Shown piece by piece: positions 8,955 to 18,900 of a stretch of DNA of 36,492 bases; positions within the stretch are counted from its first letter, which is position 1; each line of letters opens with the position of its first letter. The stretch comes from Acidiferrobacter sp. Its GTDB lineage: Bacteria > Pseudomonadota > Gammaproteobacteria > Acidiferrobacterales > Acidiferrobacteraceae. Both the position numbers and the translations under genes were made by a program. The stretch lies in the NCBI GenBank assembly GCA_027449165.1, contig DAIDMD010000134.1, forward strand, positions 1-36,492. The letters are read 5' to 3'. The notes below the pieces were generated by a model. It was not told where the DNA came from and did no database searches. It was given only the letters and a program-made list of their open reading frames with translations.

Positions 8955-9824
8955 TTAGGGAGATGGGTTTGTCGAGGGTGTCGACCCTGTCATATGCCCG
9001 CCGCGAAAACGCCATGTCTCGATGATCGGCAGGATCCGCAGCTGCGGCCCTTGCACCGCCGGAAGGGGCGCGAACGGGGCGGCGTGCCGCACCATGATGA
9101 TGGCGGCGCGATCCAGCGCCGGCGAGGGCGATGGGCGAACGATTCTCACATCCTTCAAGCCGCCGTTGCTCAGGATCTTGACTTCGAGGACAAGCGACCC
9201 GGTGGGGCCATGCCCTGCAAACATGCGGCGGTACTGTCGACTTCCCATACGTTCCATGTGCCGGACCCAGCGGACGATGTATTCGGCGTAGGCGAAGCGG
9301 CGCGCCGAGATCCCGCCCCGGCCGCGGCCGGTGATGCGGTCGGCGCGCCAGTCGCGGCGAATCTCGGCCCTGAGACGGGCCTCGTCGCCGGCCAGTCGTT
9401 TCGCGATGCCCAATTCCTCGGCGATCGCCGCGTGCAGTTGCCATGCGGGTTTGGCGAACGCAAGGTGCAGCGGACCTTGCCGGGCGCGCATCAGGCGGAG
9501 GCGGTCGGTCGGCGCTTTTTGCCTGCGCCGCCGGATCTGCGGCCGGGGTGTCCCGCCGTCCTTGGGCGTTGCGGCGAAGGGTGTATGGGCGCTGTGGCGT
9601 TTGTGTAGGCCGCCCCCGCCCCGGACATTGATCTGCGCGAACCGCTGGGTATGGCGCGGCGGCGCGGCGTCGGCGGCCTGGACGAGCGTCACGTCGAGCG
9701 CATGTCCGCGTGATCCGTGAGGCATGCCGAAGCGTACGCCCAGGATGAGCACGAGATGCAATAGTCCGGCCAGAAAGAGCGCAATGCCGAGCCGGTCGGC
9801 GGCCTTGAGCCGGCCGGTGGTCAT
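8955..9824 (-). CDS. tonB: TonB-family energy transducer
   Basis: N-terminal TM helix (LGIALFLAGLLHLVLILGV), Pro/Arg-rich linker, TonB C-terminal domain (GSLVLEVKILSNGGLKDVRIVRPSPSPALDRAAIIMVRHAAPFAPLP). ATGA overlap with gshB. Confidence 0.8.
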   Translation of the reverse strand: MTTGRLKAADRLGIALFLAGLLHLVLILGVRFGMPHGSRGHALDVTLVQAADAAPPRHTQRFAQINVRGGGGLHKRHSAHTPFAATPKDGGTPRPQIRRRRQKAPTDRLRLMRARQGPLHLAFAKPAWQLHAAIAEELGIAKRLAGDEARLRAEIRRDWRADRITGRGRGGISARRFAYAEYIVRWVRHMERMGSRQYRRMFAGHGPTGSLVLEVKILSNGGLKDVRIVRPSPSPALDRAAIIMVRHAAPFAPLPAVQGPQLRILPIIETWRFRGGHMTGSTPSTNPSP

Positions 9825-10786
9825 GGGGCGTTCGCGTGCCTGGTGATTGTGCGCTCCAGGACGTCGAAGAGATCGCCGGCGATGTTGAGGCCGAAGGCGC
9901 GGTCCAGTTCGCGCAGACCGGTGGGGCTCGTCACGTTGATCTCGGTCAGCGATTCGCCTATGACGTCGAGCCCGACGAAGAGGAGGCCCCGGTCGCGCAA
10001 TACCGGGCCCACCCGTTCGCAGATTTTCCGGTCCGATGGGCTGAGCGGTTGACCGACCCCGGTCCCTCCGGCCGCGAGGTTGCCGCGCGTCTCGCCCGGG
10101 GCGGGTATGCGCGCCAGGGCAAACGGGACCGGCTCGCCGTCGATCATGAGGATGCGTTTGTCGCCCTGGGCGATTCCCGGCAGGTAGCGTTGCGCCATTG
10201 TGTGCCGCTCCCCGTTGCCGGTCATGGTCTCGAAGATCACGTTGACGTTGGGATCGCCCAGGGCAACCCGGAAGACCGAGCTGCCGCCCATGCCGTCCAG
10301 GGGTTTTACGACGATGTCCCCGTGTTCCTTCAGGAAGGCGTGCAGGGCGTCCTTCCGGCTGGTGACGAGGGTGGGCGGCATGCAGTCCGGGAACCAGGTG
10401 GCAAACAGTTTCTCGTTCGCGTTGCGCAGGCTCGCCGGGTCGTTGACCACGAGCGAGCCGGCGTTTTGCGCATGCTCGAGCAGGTAGGTGGCGTAAATGT
10501 AATCCATATTGAAGGGCGGGTCCTTGCGCATCAATATGATGTCGGCGTCCGACAAGGCGATCTCGCGCGCCTCTTCGAGCTGGCACCAGTCCTTGTCGGA
10601 ATCGTGCACCGTCATGCCCCGGACGCGGGCCGTCGCGCGACCCTCGGAGAGCGCGAGGTCGCGGGCCTCGAGGTAGTCTATGCGGTAGCCGCGCCGGGAG
10701 GCCTCGCGCAGCAGGCCCACGGTCGTGTCCTTATAGGCCTTGATATGGTCGACCGGGTCCATCACCACCGCCAGATGCCGTGTCAC
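9821..10786 (-). CDS. gshB: Glutathione synthetase
   Basis: MDPVDHIKAYKDTT, MRKDPPFNMDYIYATYLLE, VVKPLDGMGGSSVFR, INVTSPTGLRELDRAFG; GTG start overlapping the gshA stop. Confidence 0.96.
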   Translation of the reverse strand: MTRHLAVVMDPVDHIKAYKDTTVGLLREASRRGYRIDYLEARDLALSEGRATARVRGMTVHDSDKDWCQLEEAREIALSDADIILMRKDPPFNMDYIYATYLLEHAQNAGSLVVNDPASLRNANEKLFATWFPDCMPPTLVTSRKDALHAFLKEHGDIVVKPLDGMGGSSVFRVALGDPNVNVIFETMTGNGERHTMAQRYLPGIAQGDKRILMIDGEPVPFALARIPAPGETRGNLAAGGTGVGQPLSPSDRKICERVGPVLRDRGLLFVGLDVIGESLTEINVTSPTGLRELDRAFGLNIAGDLFDVLERTITRHANAP

Positions 10787-12090
10787 GCCTGGCCCCCCGG
10801 CGTCCCCTGGAGTTCGCGGGCGGCTGCGAGCAGCGCGAGCCGGGCGATGACCCCGTAGGCGTAGAAGCGGTTGGGCCCGGCGTCCGGCGACTGCGTGCCG
10901 TCGGGATTCGCGCAGCACTCGGCGAATGCCAGCGACTGGAATTCCATGCCCGGTGCGTTCAGGTTCTCGTCCCGTCCGCGGCCGCCATGGACGCGGTAAA
11001 AGCCGCCGACCACGAAGCGGTCTATCATGTAGACGACGGGTTCGGCGACCGCCTGTCCGGGTCCGAGCGTCTCGAAGGTGTAGACGCCCTCCTGGACCAT
11101 CACCTCCTGGACCGTCTGGCCTTCCTTGATCACCGCCATTTTATTGCGCTGTCGGCGGTTCAATTGGCGCACCTCGTCTGCGTGGCGCACGGTCATGATC
11201 CCCATGCCGTAGGTTCCGGCGTCCGCCTTGACGATCACGAAGGGTTCCTCGGTGATCCCGTATTCCCGGTACTTCTCGCCGACCAGCCGCAAGACCTCGT
11301 CCACGTTGTGGGCAAGGCAATCTTCCCCCTCGCGCTTCTGGAAATCGATCCGGCCGCAGCGCCGAAAGACCGGGTCTATGAGCCAGGGGTCGATGTCGTT
11401 CACCTCGCCGAACTCCACCGCGAGCCGCCGGTATTGGGTAAAGTGGTCGGATTTTAGGCGATTCCACCACCCGAGCGACAGTGGGGGCATGACCGGTTGG
11501 CCGAGGTCCTTCAGGATCTCGGGAGGGCCCGTGGACAGGTCGTTGTTCAACAATACGAGACACGGATTGAAGTCCGGGAGGCCGACGCGGTTCCCGTTGC
11601 GAACGATGGGCGTCACGGGGATCACCCGCCCGTTCGCCAGGGTCCAGGATAGCGGCGCCTCGCCGGTCAGCAGCGACCCGACGCGAACCTTATAGCCGGC
11701 GCGCTCGAGCAACATGACGAGGGCGCCGATATTCTCCCAGTAAAAGGTGTTGCGGGTGTGGTTTTCGGGCACGAGCAGGATGCGCGCGGCCTGCGGGCAC
11801 AGCCGTTCGACCGCCGCCTGGAGGGCCTGCACGCACAGCGGGTGGAAGGCCGGGTTCAGGTTGTTGAAGCCGGCCGGGAACAGGTTGGTGTCCACGGGGG
11901 CCAGCTTGAACCCGGCGTTTCGCAGGTCGACGGAGGCGTAGAACGGCGCCGGCGTGCTGAGCCATCGTTCATGGAACCACTGCTCGATCCGGGTCTCTCG
12001 CTCCAAAAACCGCTTCTCGAGGGCGAGCAAGGGGCCGGTCAGGGCGGTCGTGAGGTGGGGGACGGCCTGCTGTGTGGGCCCATAGGCCAT
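10783..12090 (-). CDS. gshA: Glutamate-cysteine ligase, Acidithiobacillus ferrooxidans-type family
   Basis: LVPENHTRNTFYWENI, VKADAGTYGMGIMTV, VQEGVYTFE; position directly before gshB. Confidence 0.9.
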   Translation of the reverse strand: MAYGPTQQAVPHLTTALTGPLLALEKRFLERETRIEQWFHERWLSTPAPFYASVDLRNAGFKLAPVDTNLFPAGFNNLNPAFHPLCVQALQAAVERLCPQAARILLVPENHTRNTFYWENIGALVMLLERAGYKVRVGSLLTGEAPLSWTLANGRVIPVTPIVRNGNRVGLPDFNPCLVLLNNDLSTGPPEILKDLGQPVMPPLSLGWWNRLKSDHFTQYRRLAVEFGEVNDIDPWLIDPVFRRCGRIDFQKREGEDCLAHNVDEVLRLVGEKYREYGITEEPFVIVKADAGTYGMGIMTVRHADEVRQLNRRQRNKMAVIKEGQTVQEVMVQEGVYTFETLGPGQAVAEPVVYMIDRFVVGGFYRVHGGRGRDENLNAPGMEFQSLAFAECCANPDGTQSPDAGPNRFYAYGVIARLALLAAARELQGTPGGQA

Positions 12091-12373
12091 GAGCGAACCT
12101 CGTGTCGTGTCAAGAAGGCCAATAGTGACATCATGCGTAGACCAAAGGAAAGCCGCGGCCCGGCCGCCCCCGGCCCCCGGCGGCCCCTCCCGGCCCCCCC
12201 GAGACGGGCTTTGGCGGCCGCGATGGCGGTTGGGACGGTAAAGGCCTAGAATTTTTTATCCGTGCGCCAAATGGATTTTGTCCACGGCTTATGCTAGTAA
12301 ATCAGTTGGGTGCAGAAAGAAACGCAGGAGCGGCCGCAAGGCGGCCGCCCGCGGCATAGCGGCGAGGACTCCC

Positions 12374-12739
12374 GTGAGTATCAAGGTTATGATAATCGAC
12401 GACAGCAACACGATACGGCGAACGGCGGAGGCCCTTTTGAAGAAGGCGGGCTACGACGTCTACACCGCGGGCGACGGTTTCGAGGCCATGTCGGTCATTA
12501 CCGACCGCCGGCCGGACATCATCTTCGTGGACATCATGATGCCCAGGCTCGATGGTTACCAGACTTGCCTTTTAATAAAGAACAATAAGGACTTCAAGCA
12601 CATACCGGTCATCATGCTCTCCAGCAAGGATGGCTTGTTCGACAAGGCGCGCGGACGGATCGCGGGCTCCGAGGAGCATGTGAACAAGCCCTTCACCCAG
12701 GAAGAGCTGGTGGAGGTCATCGCCCGGCATGTGCACTAG
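12374..12739 (+). CDS. pilG: Type IV pilus response regulator PilG (CheY-like)
   Basis: VMIIDDSNTIRRTAEALLKKAGYDVYTA, DIIFVDIMMPRLDGYQTC, NKPF; GTG start at 12374 with GAGGA Shine-Dalgarno. Confidence 0.9.
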   Translation: MSIKVMIIDDSNTIRRTAEALLKKAGYDVYTAGDGFEAMSVITDRRPDIIFVDIMMPRLDGYQTCLLIKNNKDFKHIPVIMLSSKDGLFDKARGRIAGSEEHVNKPFTQEELVEVIARHVH

Positions 12740-12806
12740 CCGGTTTGTCGCCGCAACGTCCTGCGGGTTGTGGGTATTTGAGATTTGAGAGAGGAGAGAA
12801 GCAATA

Positions 12807-13169
12807 ATGGCGATTAAGAGCATTTTAGTGGTGGACGATTCGCCAACCGAACTGCACCTCTTGCAGGAGATGCTGGGCCGCAATGGGTTCACCATCACCA
12901 CGGCGCGGAGCGGCGAGGAGAGCCTGGAAAAACTGAAGACCATGCGCCCGGACTTGATCCTCATGGATGTCGTCATGCCCGGGATGAGCGGATTCGAGGC
13001 GACCCGGACGATATCGAAGAGCCCGGCTACCGCCGGTATCCCGATCATCATCTGCACGACCAAGGGGCAGGAGACCGACAAGGCGTGGGGCTTGCGGCAA
13101 GGAGCGAAGGACTACATCGTCAAGCCCGTGGTCGAAAGCGTGTTACTCGATAAAATCCGGGCGCTGTGA
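12807..13169 (+). CDS. pilH: Type IV pilus response regulator PilH (CheY-like)
   Basis: ILVVDDSPTELHLLQEML, LILMDVVMPGMSGFEATR, KDYIVKPV. Confidence 0.9.
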   Translation: MAIKSILVVDDSPTELHLLQEMLGRNGFTITTARSGEESLEKLKTMRPDLILMDVVMPGMSGFEATRTISKSPATAGIPIIICTTKGQETDKAWGLRQGAKDYIVKPVVESVLLDKIRAL

Positions 13170-13711
13170 GCGACATCGCCCAGGATAGCGCTTTCGCGCT
13201 CCTGCTCAGGATGCAGGCCGAGGCGCGCGCCCAGGCCCCGGGGCTGCCGGAACAGACCGAGGCGGCGCCTTTGTGGAGCGGGCTGGGGTTCCGGCTTGCC
13301 GGGCTGTCGCTTCTGGTGTCGCTCGACCAGATAGCCGAAGTGCTGGTGCGGCCGGAGGTCACGCGGGTTCCGGGCACAAAGCGGTGGGTAAAGGGCGTCG
13401 CCAACGTGCGCGGCTCGCTTTTGACCATCATCGATCTTGCCGAATACTTCGGGAAGGCGCCGGTGCCGATGGACGACAAGGCGCGCCTGCTCGTGATGAA
13501 TATCGGGGATTTCAGCACGGCGCTCGTGGTCAACGAGGTTTTGGGGTTGAAACATTTCGATGCCGAGCGGGATCGGCGCGACATCGCGGGGCTCGAGAAC
13601 GCCGTCCTCATGCATGTGCAGACCGCATATGCGCAGGACGATACGTTATGGGGCGTTTTTGATCTGCGTTCGCTGACGGAAAGCCTGACTTTTAAACACG
13701 TCGCGGCCTGA
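13166..13711 (+). CDS. pilI: CheW-like adaptor PilI
   Basis: [33 protein letters not shown]; between pilH and pilJ. Confidence 0.88.
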   Translation: MSDIAQDSAFALLLRMQAEARAQAPGLPEQTEAAPLWSGLGFRLAGLSLLVSLDQIAEVLVRPEVTRVPGTKRWVKGVANVRGSLLTIIDLAEYFGKAPVPMDDKARLLVMNIGDFSTALVVNEVLGLKHFDAERDRRDIAGLENAVLMHVQTAYAQDDTLWGVFDLRSLTESLTFKHVAA

Positions 13712-13767
13712 CGACGGTACGGCGAACCGGTACACGCACGCAGGAACGTTTACGAGGAATATTCGAT

Positions 13768-15897
13768 ATGGTGGCGAGACTGTCCAAAAAGAAGGGGGTC
13801 GTTTTGGATCAGCCGACCGAGGAGCTGGCATCCATAGGGGGCGGACAGGGCGAACGGTTCGTCGAGGTGCAGCCTGCGCCCAAGAAGCGCGCCAAGGCCG
13901 AACGCGGCAAGAAGGGGCCGCGGGCCGGCCGCGCCATGACCGGCGTCTCCGTGCTGCTCCTGCTCATGGTGGCGTCGCTCATCGGGGTCGCCATACTCTT
14001 CGGTTCGGAGGCCCAACAGGCTAATGAGGATGCGAAATACATCGAGCAGTCCGGCCAGCTGCTCACCTTGTCGCAGCGCATCGCCAAGGACGCAGCGGCG
14101 GCGACCCTCGGCGAGGAAAGCGCGTTCCGCGACTTGAAGCGTTCCCGGGCCGATTATCAGAACATCATCGACACCCTGAAGAACGGCAACGTGAGCCTTG
14201 GCCTGCCGCCGAGCCCGACGGCGGTCCGGCCGGCGCTCATGACGCTCAACGCCACGTGGCTTGGCGTGCGCCACCGCGTCGACGCGATCGTAAAGCAGGA
14301 AGAGCCGGCGCTCATGATGCACGATTATGTGGCGACCGTGAACCAGACCGCGCCCATGCTGCTGGCGTTGTGGGACGAGATCGTGACGCGTGGAATTCGC
14401 GCCCACATGTCGCGCCGGCTCATTTATCTCGCCGCCCGCCAGGGCATGTTGAGCCAGCGTATCACGATGGAGGTGAACCTGTTCAGCGAGGGCGGCAGCT
14501 CGGCGGCGGTGGCCGCCGCCGAATTCGGCGAGGACACCAAACTGTTCAAGCAGACCCAGACGCAATTGGGGCCGCAGCTCCCGGCGGATACGCGCGCCAA
14601 GTTCGCGAGCGCCGTCCAGACCTTCACGGCGATGGACCAGAGCGTGCAAGGCATTCTGGCGAACGCTGCCCCGCTGTTCGTGGCGCAGCAGTCGGGCGCC
14701 GTGGTCCTCCATAAGAGTAACAGGATGCTGGCGCAAGGCCGGGCGCTCGTGAACGATTATATCGCGCTCTCGCACGGACGCCAGTTCAAGAAGTACGCGG
14801 GCTACGCCATGGCCGGCCTGTCGCTCGTGTTCCTTCTGCTCCTGGGACGCAAGCTCGTCGGCGACGAGCGGGCGCGCGCGCGGGAGAGCGCCAACCAGAA
14901 CCGTGAGACGCAAGACGCGATCTTGAAGCTGCTCGACGAGATGGGCGATCTCGCCGACGGGGATTTGACCATCCAGCCGCAGGTCACGGAGCAGATCACG
15001 GGCGCCATCGCCGACTCCATCAACTACGCCGTGAAGGAGATGCGCAACGTCGTGTATCGAATCAATTCCACGGCGCAGGAGGTGGCGAGCGCCTCGAACC
15101 GCAGCCGCCGGACCGCCGCCGAATTGAACGAGGCCGCGACCCGGCAGGCCGCGCAGATTCTCGCGACGACCGAGCGCATACGGACCATGGCCAAATCGAT
15201 GGACGAGATGTCGCAGAGCGCCGGTAAATCGGCGGAGGTGGCGCAGAGCTCGGTGTTGACGGCGAAACGCGGCGCCGAGGCCGTGCAGAACACCATCAAG
15301 GGCATGGACGAGATGCGCGAGCAGATCCAGGAAACCGCCAAGCGCATCAAGCGCCTGGGCGAGAGCTCGCAACAGATCGGTGAAATCGTGGAGCTCATCA
15401 ACGACATCGCCGAGCAGACCAACATTCTGTCGCTGAACGCCGCCATCCAGGCGGCCATGGCCGGCGACGCGGGCCGCGGCTTTGCGGTGGTCGCCGACGA
15501 AGTGCAGAGGCTTGCCGAGCGCTCCGGAGCGGCTACCAAGCAGATCGCGGACCTCGTGAAGACCATTCAGGCCGACACGAACGAGGCCGTGAGCTCCATG
15601 GAGAAGGCGACCAACGGCGTGGTCGAGGGCACGCGCCTGGCGGACGCTGCCGGCCAGGCGCTCGGCCAGATCGAATCGGTGTCGGAGCAGCTGTCCGCGC
15701 TCATCGTGCGTATCGCCAAGGATGCCCACACGCAGTCGGAGGCGGCGACGACCGTGTCGACCAGCATGACCGAGATTCAGGAGGCGACGGCGACCACGTC
15801 CGCGGGGACCCAACAGACCGCCGAGTCCATCGCCAAGCTGTCCGATCTCGTCGGCGAACTGCAGGCGTCGGTTGCGGGCTTCAAGCTGCCGGCCTAA
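13768..15897 (+). CDS. pilJ: Type IV pilus methyl-accepting chemotaxis protein PilJ
   Basis: Two TM segments, NarX-type N-terminal repeat ([11 protein letters not shown] / [10 protein letters not shown]), MCP signalling hairpin [50 protein letters not shown]. Confidence 0.93.
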   Translation: MVARLSKKKGVVLDQPTEELASIGGGQGERFVEVQPAPKKRAKAERGKKGPRAGRAMTGVSVLLLLMVASLIGVAILFGSEAQQANEDAKYIEQSGQLLTLSQRIAKDAAAATLGEESAFRDLKRSRADYQNIIDTLKNGNVSLGLPPSPTAVRPALMTLNATWLGVRHRVDAIVKQEEPALMMHDYVATVNQTAPMLLALWDEIVTRGIRAHMSRRLIYLAARQGMLSQRITMEVNLFSEGGSSAAVAAAEFGEDTKLFKQTQTQLGPQLPADTRAKFASAVQTFTAMDQSVQGILANAAPLFVAQQSGAVVLHKSNRMLAQGRALVNDYIALSHGRQFKKYAGYAMAGLSLVFLLLLGRKLVGDERARARESANQNRETQDAILKLLDEMGDLADGDLTIQPQVTEQITGAIADSINYAVKEMRNVVYRINSTAQEVASASNRSRRTAAELNEAATRQAAQILATTERIRTMAKSMDEMSQSAGKSAEVAQSSVLTAKRGAEAVQNTIKGMDEMREQIQETAKRIKRLGESSQQIGEIVELINDIAEQTNILSLNAAIQAAMAGDAGRGFAVVADEVQRLAERSGAATKQIADLVKTIQADTNEAVSSMEKATNGVVEGTRLADAAGQALGQIESVSEQLSALIVRIAKDAHTQSEAATTVSTSMTEIQEATATTSAGTQQTAESIAKLSDLVGELQASVAGFKLPA

Positions 15898-15923
15898 GGG
15901 TCGGCGTGCCGGCCGGGGGTAAG

Positions 15924-18900
15924 ATGGTCACCGAAAGCAGTATAGATCTCGGGACGCTGGGGTGGGTTAAAGACGAAATCGACGAGACCTTGAAGCAGGC
16001 GCGGCTCGCGCTTGAGGCCTTCGTCGAGCACCGTGCCGACGAGACGAAGCTTAGGCTCTGCGCAACCTACCTTCATCAGGTGGGCGGCACGCTCCGGATG
16101 GTCGAGATCGATGCGCTCGCGGATCTGGTGGACGAGGCGGAGGCATCGGTGCAGGCCCTTTTGGCGACCACCGAGGCCCCGCGCGAGGAGGCGCTGGAGC
16201 CGCTTGCGCGCACCCTGCTCCTGCTCCCCGACATCCTCGACCGGATGCAGGCGCGCGGCCTGGGCAATGGCCTCGATCTGCTCGGGCTCGCCAACGAGCT
16301 GCGCGCGGGCCGGGGTGCGAACCCGCTGCCGCCGCAGGCCTTTTTCCGGGTGGACCTTGCGCCGCGGCCGCCCGGGCCCCTGGCCGCGGACGATAGGGGG
16401 TTCGTCGAGGCCTTTCGCCGGCAACGCCCGCTGTTTCAGTCGGCGCTGTTGAAGTGGCTGAAAGGCGCGGCGGACGGCGGGCAAGGGCAGGCGATGCCCG
16501 ATCTCGTGCGCGATTGGCGTCCGCGGGTCGCGTTTGCGCCGCTTGCCCAGTGCCTGTGGGTGGCGGAGGCGTTCCTGCGTTTTCTGATCGGCGAGCGCGA
16601 TCCGCGCGTCGACGACAAGAAGCTCATCTCGCGGCTCGACCAGCTCCTCAAGCGTTTCGCCGACGGCCAGGATAAGGGCGGCCACCGCGGCGGCTGCGAG
16701 CGGCTGACGCGCGACATGTTGTTCGTTCTCCGCGAGAGTGTCTCGTCCGACCCCGTGGTCGTCGGAGTGCGGGAGGCCTTTGGTCTCGCCGATCGGCCCG
16801 ACGACCAGCCCGCGGAGGCCTCGATAGCCGCGTTGCGGTCGATCGCGAGCGCCCTCAGTCAGGAGATTGCGCAGGCCCAAGCCCTGCTTTCGCGCTGCTT
16901 CGACCCTCAGGAGACGGATAGCGGCGCCGGCGCCGAACTCGTCCTCCTGCTCGACAAGATGGCCAAGACCTTCACGACCCTCGAGGTCGCGCCTCTGGGC
17001 GCGCTCGCCTCCGCCGAGGCCGCCGCTTGCCGCGCGCTGACCGACGGGCGCCTGCAAAAGTCCGGAGCGGTGGCCATGGCCATGGCCCAGGGGCTTTTGC
17101 AGATCGAGAGCGCGGCCCGCGAAATCCCCTACGGGTCCTCCACTTGGCGGCTCGGTGTAGACGAGCAGTGCCGGGCGCTGGCGAATCTCTCGTCGATGCC
17201 GGATACGAGCGGCATGGAGGTATCCGAGGTGCCGCTCTCGGCACAGGATCGCAGGCAGCTCGTGGGCGCGGTAGCGGCGGAGATCCGCGTCAATCTGGCG
17301 CGGATCGAGGAGGCGGTCCTGGCCTTCATCGCCGCGCCGCGGGATCGCGACGCCTTGGCGGGCATACCGGGGCTCGCGGCCCAGGCGGAAGCGGCCTTTC
17401 GTGTACTGGAGGAGGGGCCGGCCGCCGAGCTGGCGCATGGTCTGTATGGCGTGCTGAATGCGTTCGCGCAAGGCGCCCTCGCGCCCGAGGGGGTGGTCGT
17501 CGAGGCCTTGGCGGCGGCGGTCGCCGGGCTCGAGGCGCATGTCAATGGGCTCGAGCGCGGCCGGGCCCTGCGCCCCATTGAGCTCGCCGATCTGGCGCGG
17601 CCGCTGGACGAGGCCCTGGCCGGATCCCCAGCCCCGGGTATGGCCCCCGGGGCGGTAAACCCGGAGGAGGCCCTGGTGGCGAGGGCCGTGCGGTCCGCGA
17701 CCCCCCTGGCCATAGACCCGGAGATCCTCCCGGTGTTTTTGGAGGACGCGCATCAGGCCGTGACGCAGCTCGAGGAGGCGCTCCCGGCCTGGCGGGCCGA
17801 CATGTCGGACGAAAACGCGGTGGCGACCGCGCGGCGCGCATTCCACACCCTGAAGGGCAGTGGACGCATGGTGGAGGCCGGGGAGATCGCCGAGCTTTCG
17901 TATGACGCCGAGACCCTCCTCAACAAGATCCGGGCGCGCGAGCGCGCGCCCGACGCCGCGGCGCTGGCCTGGATCACCCATGCCTACGAGGCGGTGCGGG
18001 ATTGGGTCGCGGCCGTGGAGCAGGGTCGCGGGCTGCCGGAGATGAGTCCGATCCGCAACGCGCTCCAGGCCTTGGTGGCAGGACGCGAGCCGCCCGAGGA
18101 GCGCCTTGTGCACGCCGAGGCCGAAGACGCGGTCATCGTCATGTCGTCGGAGAGTCACGAGGCCTTGGCGCCGTCGGACAACGCGTCCGAGCCGGGCACC
18201 GGCATCCCGCCCGCCGATGCCGAACGCGCCCAGGGATCCGGGGCCCCGGCGGCGGATACGCCGCCCGATCGGTCGGAGCGTGTTTCTCCGCTATCTGCCG
18301 ACCCCTTGCTTCGTGACATCTTTGTCGCCGAGACGCGCGATCATCTGCGCGTCCTGGAGGCCGCCATCGCCAAGGGTCCCGACCACCCGGTGTCGGCGAA
18401 TCTGCTGAGGGCCGCGCATACCATGCAGGGGAGCGCGCGTTCGGTGGCGCTCGTGGCGATGGCCGAATCGTGTGCCGGCGTCGAGCGCTACCTGCAGGCG
18501 CGTGAGGTCGACCAAAAGTCCCTGGGGGGCGAGGGCATCGATCTGCTTGGGAGTCTCGCCGCCGCCATAGAGGCCCTGCTCGCGGCCCTGGGGGGCGGGG
18601 CCGATCCGGATGCCCCGTTTGCGGCCTTGGCCGCGCGCCTGGGCGATCTCGCCAGGGAGGGCCTGCCGGCCCCCGGCCTCACCTGGTGGCAAAAGAACCT
18701 GACGCTGCAGGAGGGAGCCCGCGAGACTCCGGCCGAGACCGGCGGCCCGGAGGGCCCTGTCGTGGCGGCGGTGCCCGAGAACCGAACCGCCGATGTGCCC
18801 GGAACCTTTGCGTCGCCGATCGCGGCCGCGGGCCCTGAGGGGGCCGGAGGGGCCGCGGCAGTTGACCCCGAGTTGCGCGCGATTTTCCGGGACGAGGCGC

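Noticed and set aside
12160-12205. C/G-rich low-complexity tract between gshA and pilG
   Set aside because: Looks like simple GC-rich sequence; no regular repeat unit and no clear function.
13750-18158. Very long minus-strand ORFs (687 and 754 aa) opposite pilJ and chpA
   Set aside because: They are antisense to clearly recognisable proteins, lack family motifs and are His/Arg/Gly/Leu-rich, as expected for GC-rich antisense frames.
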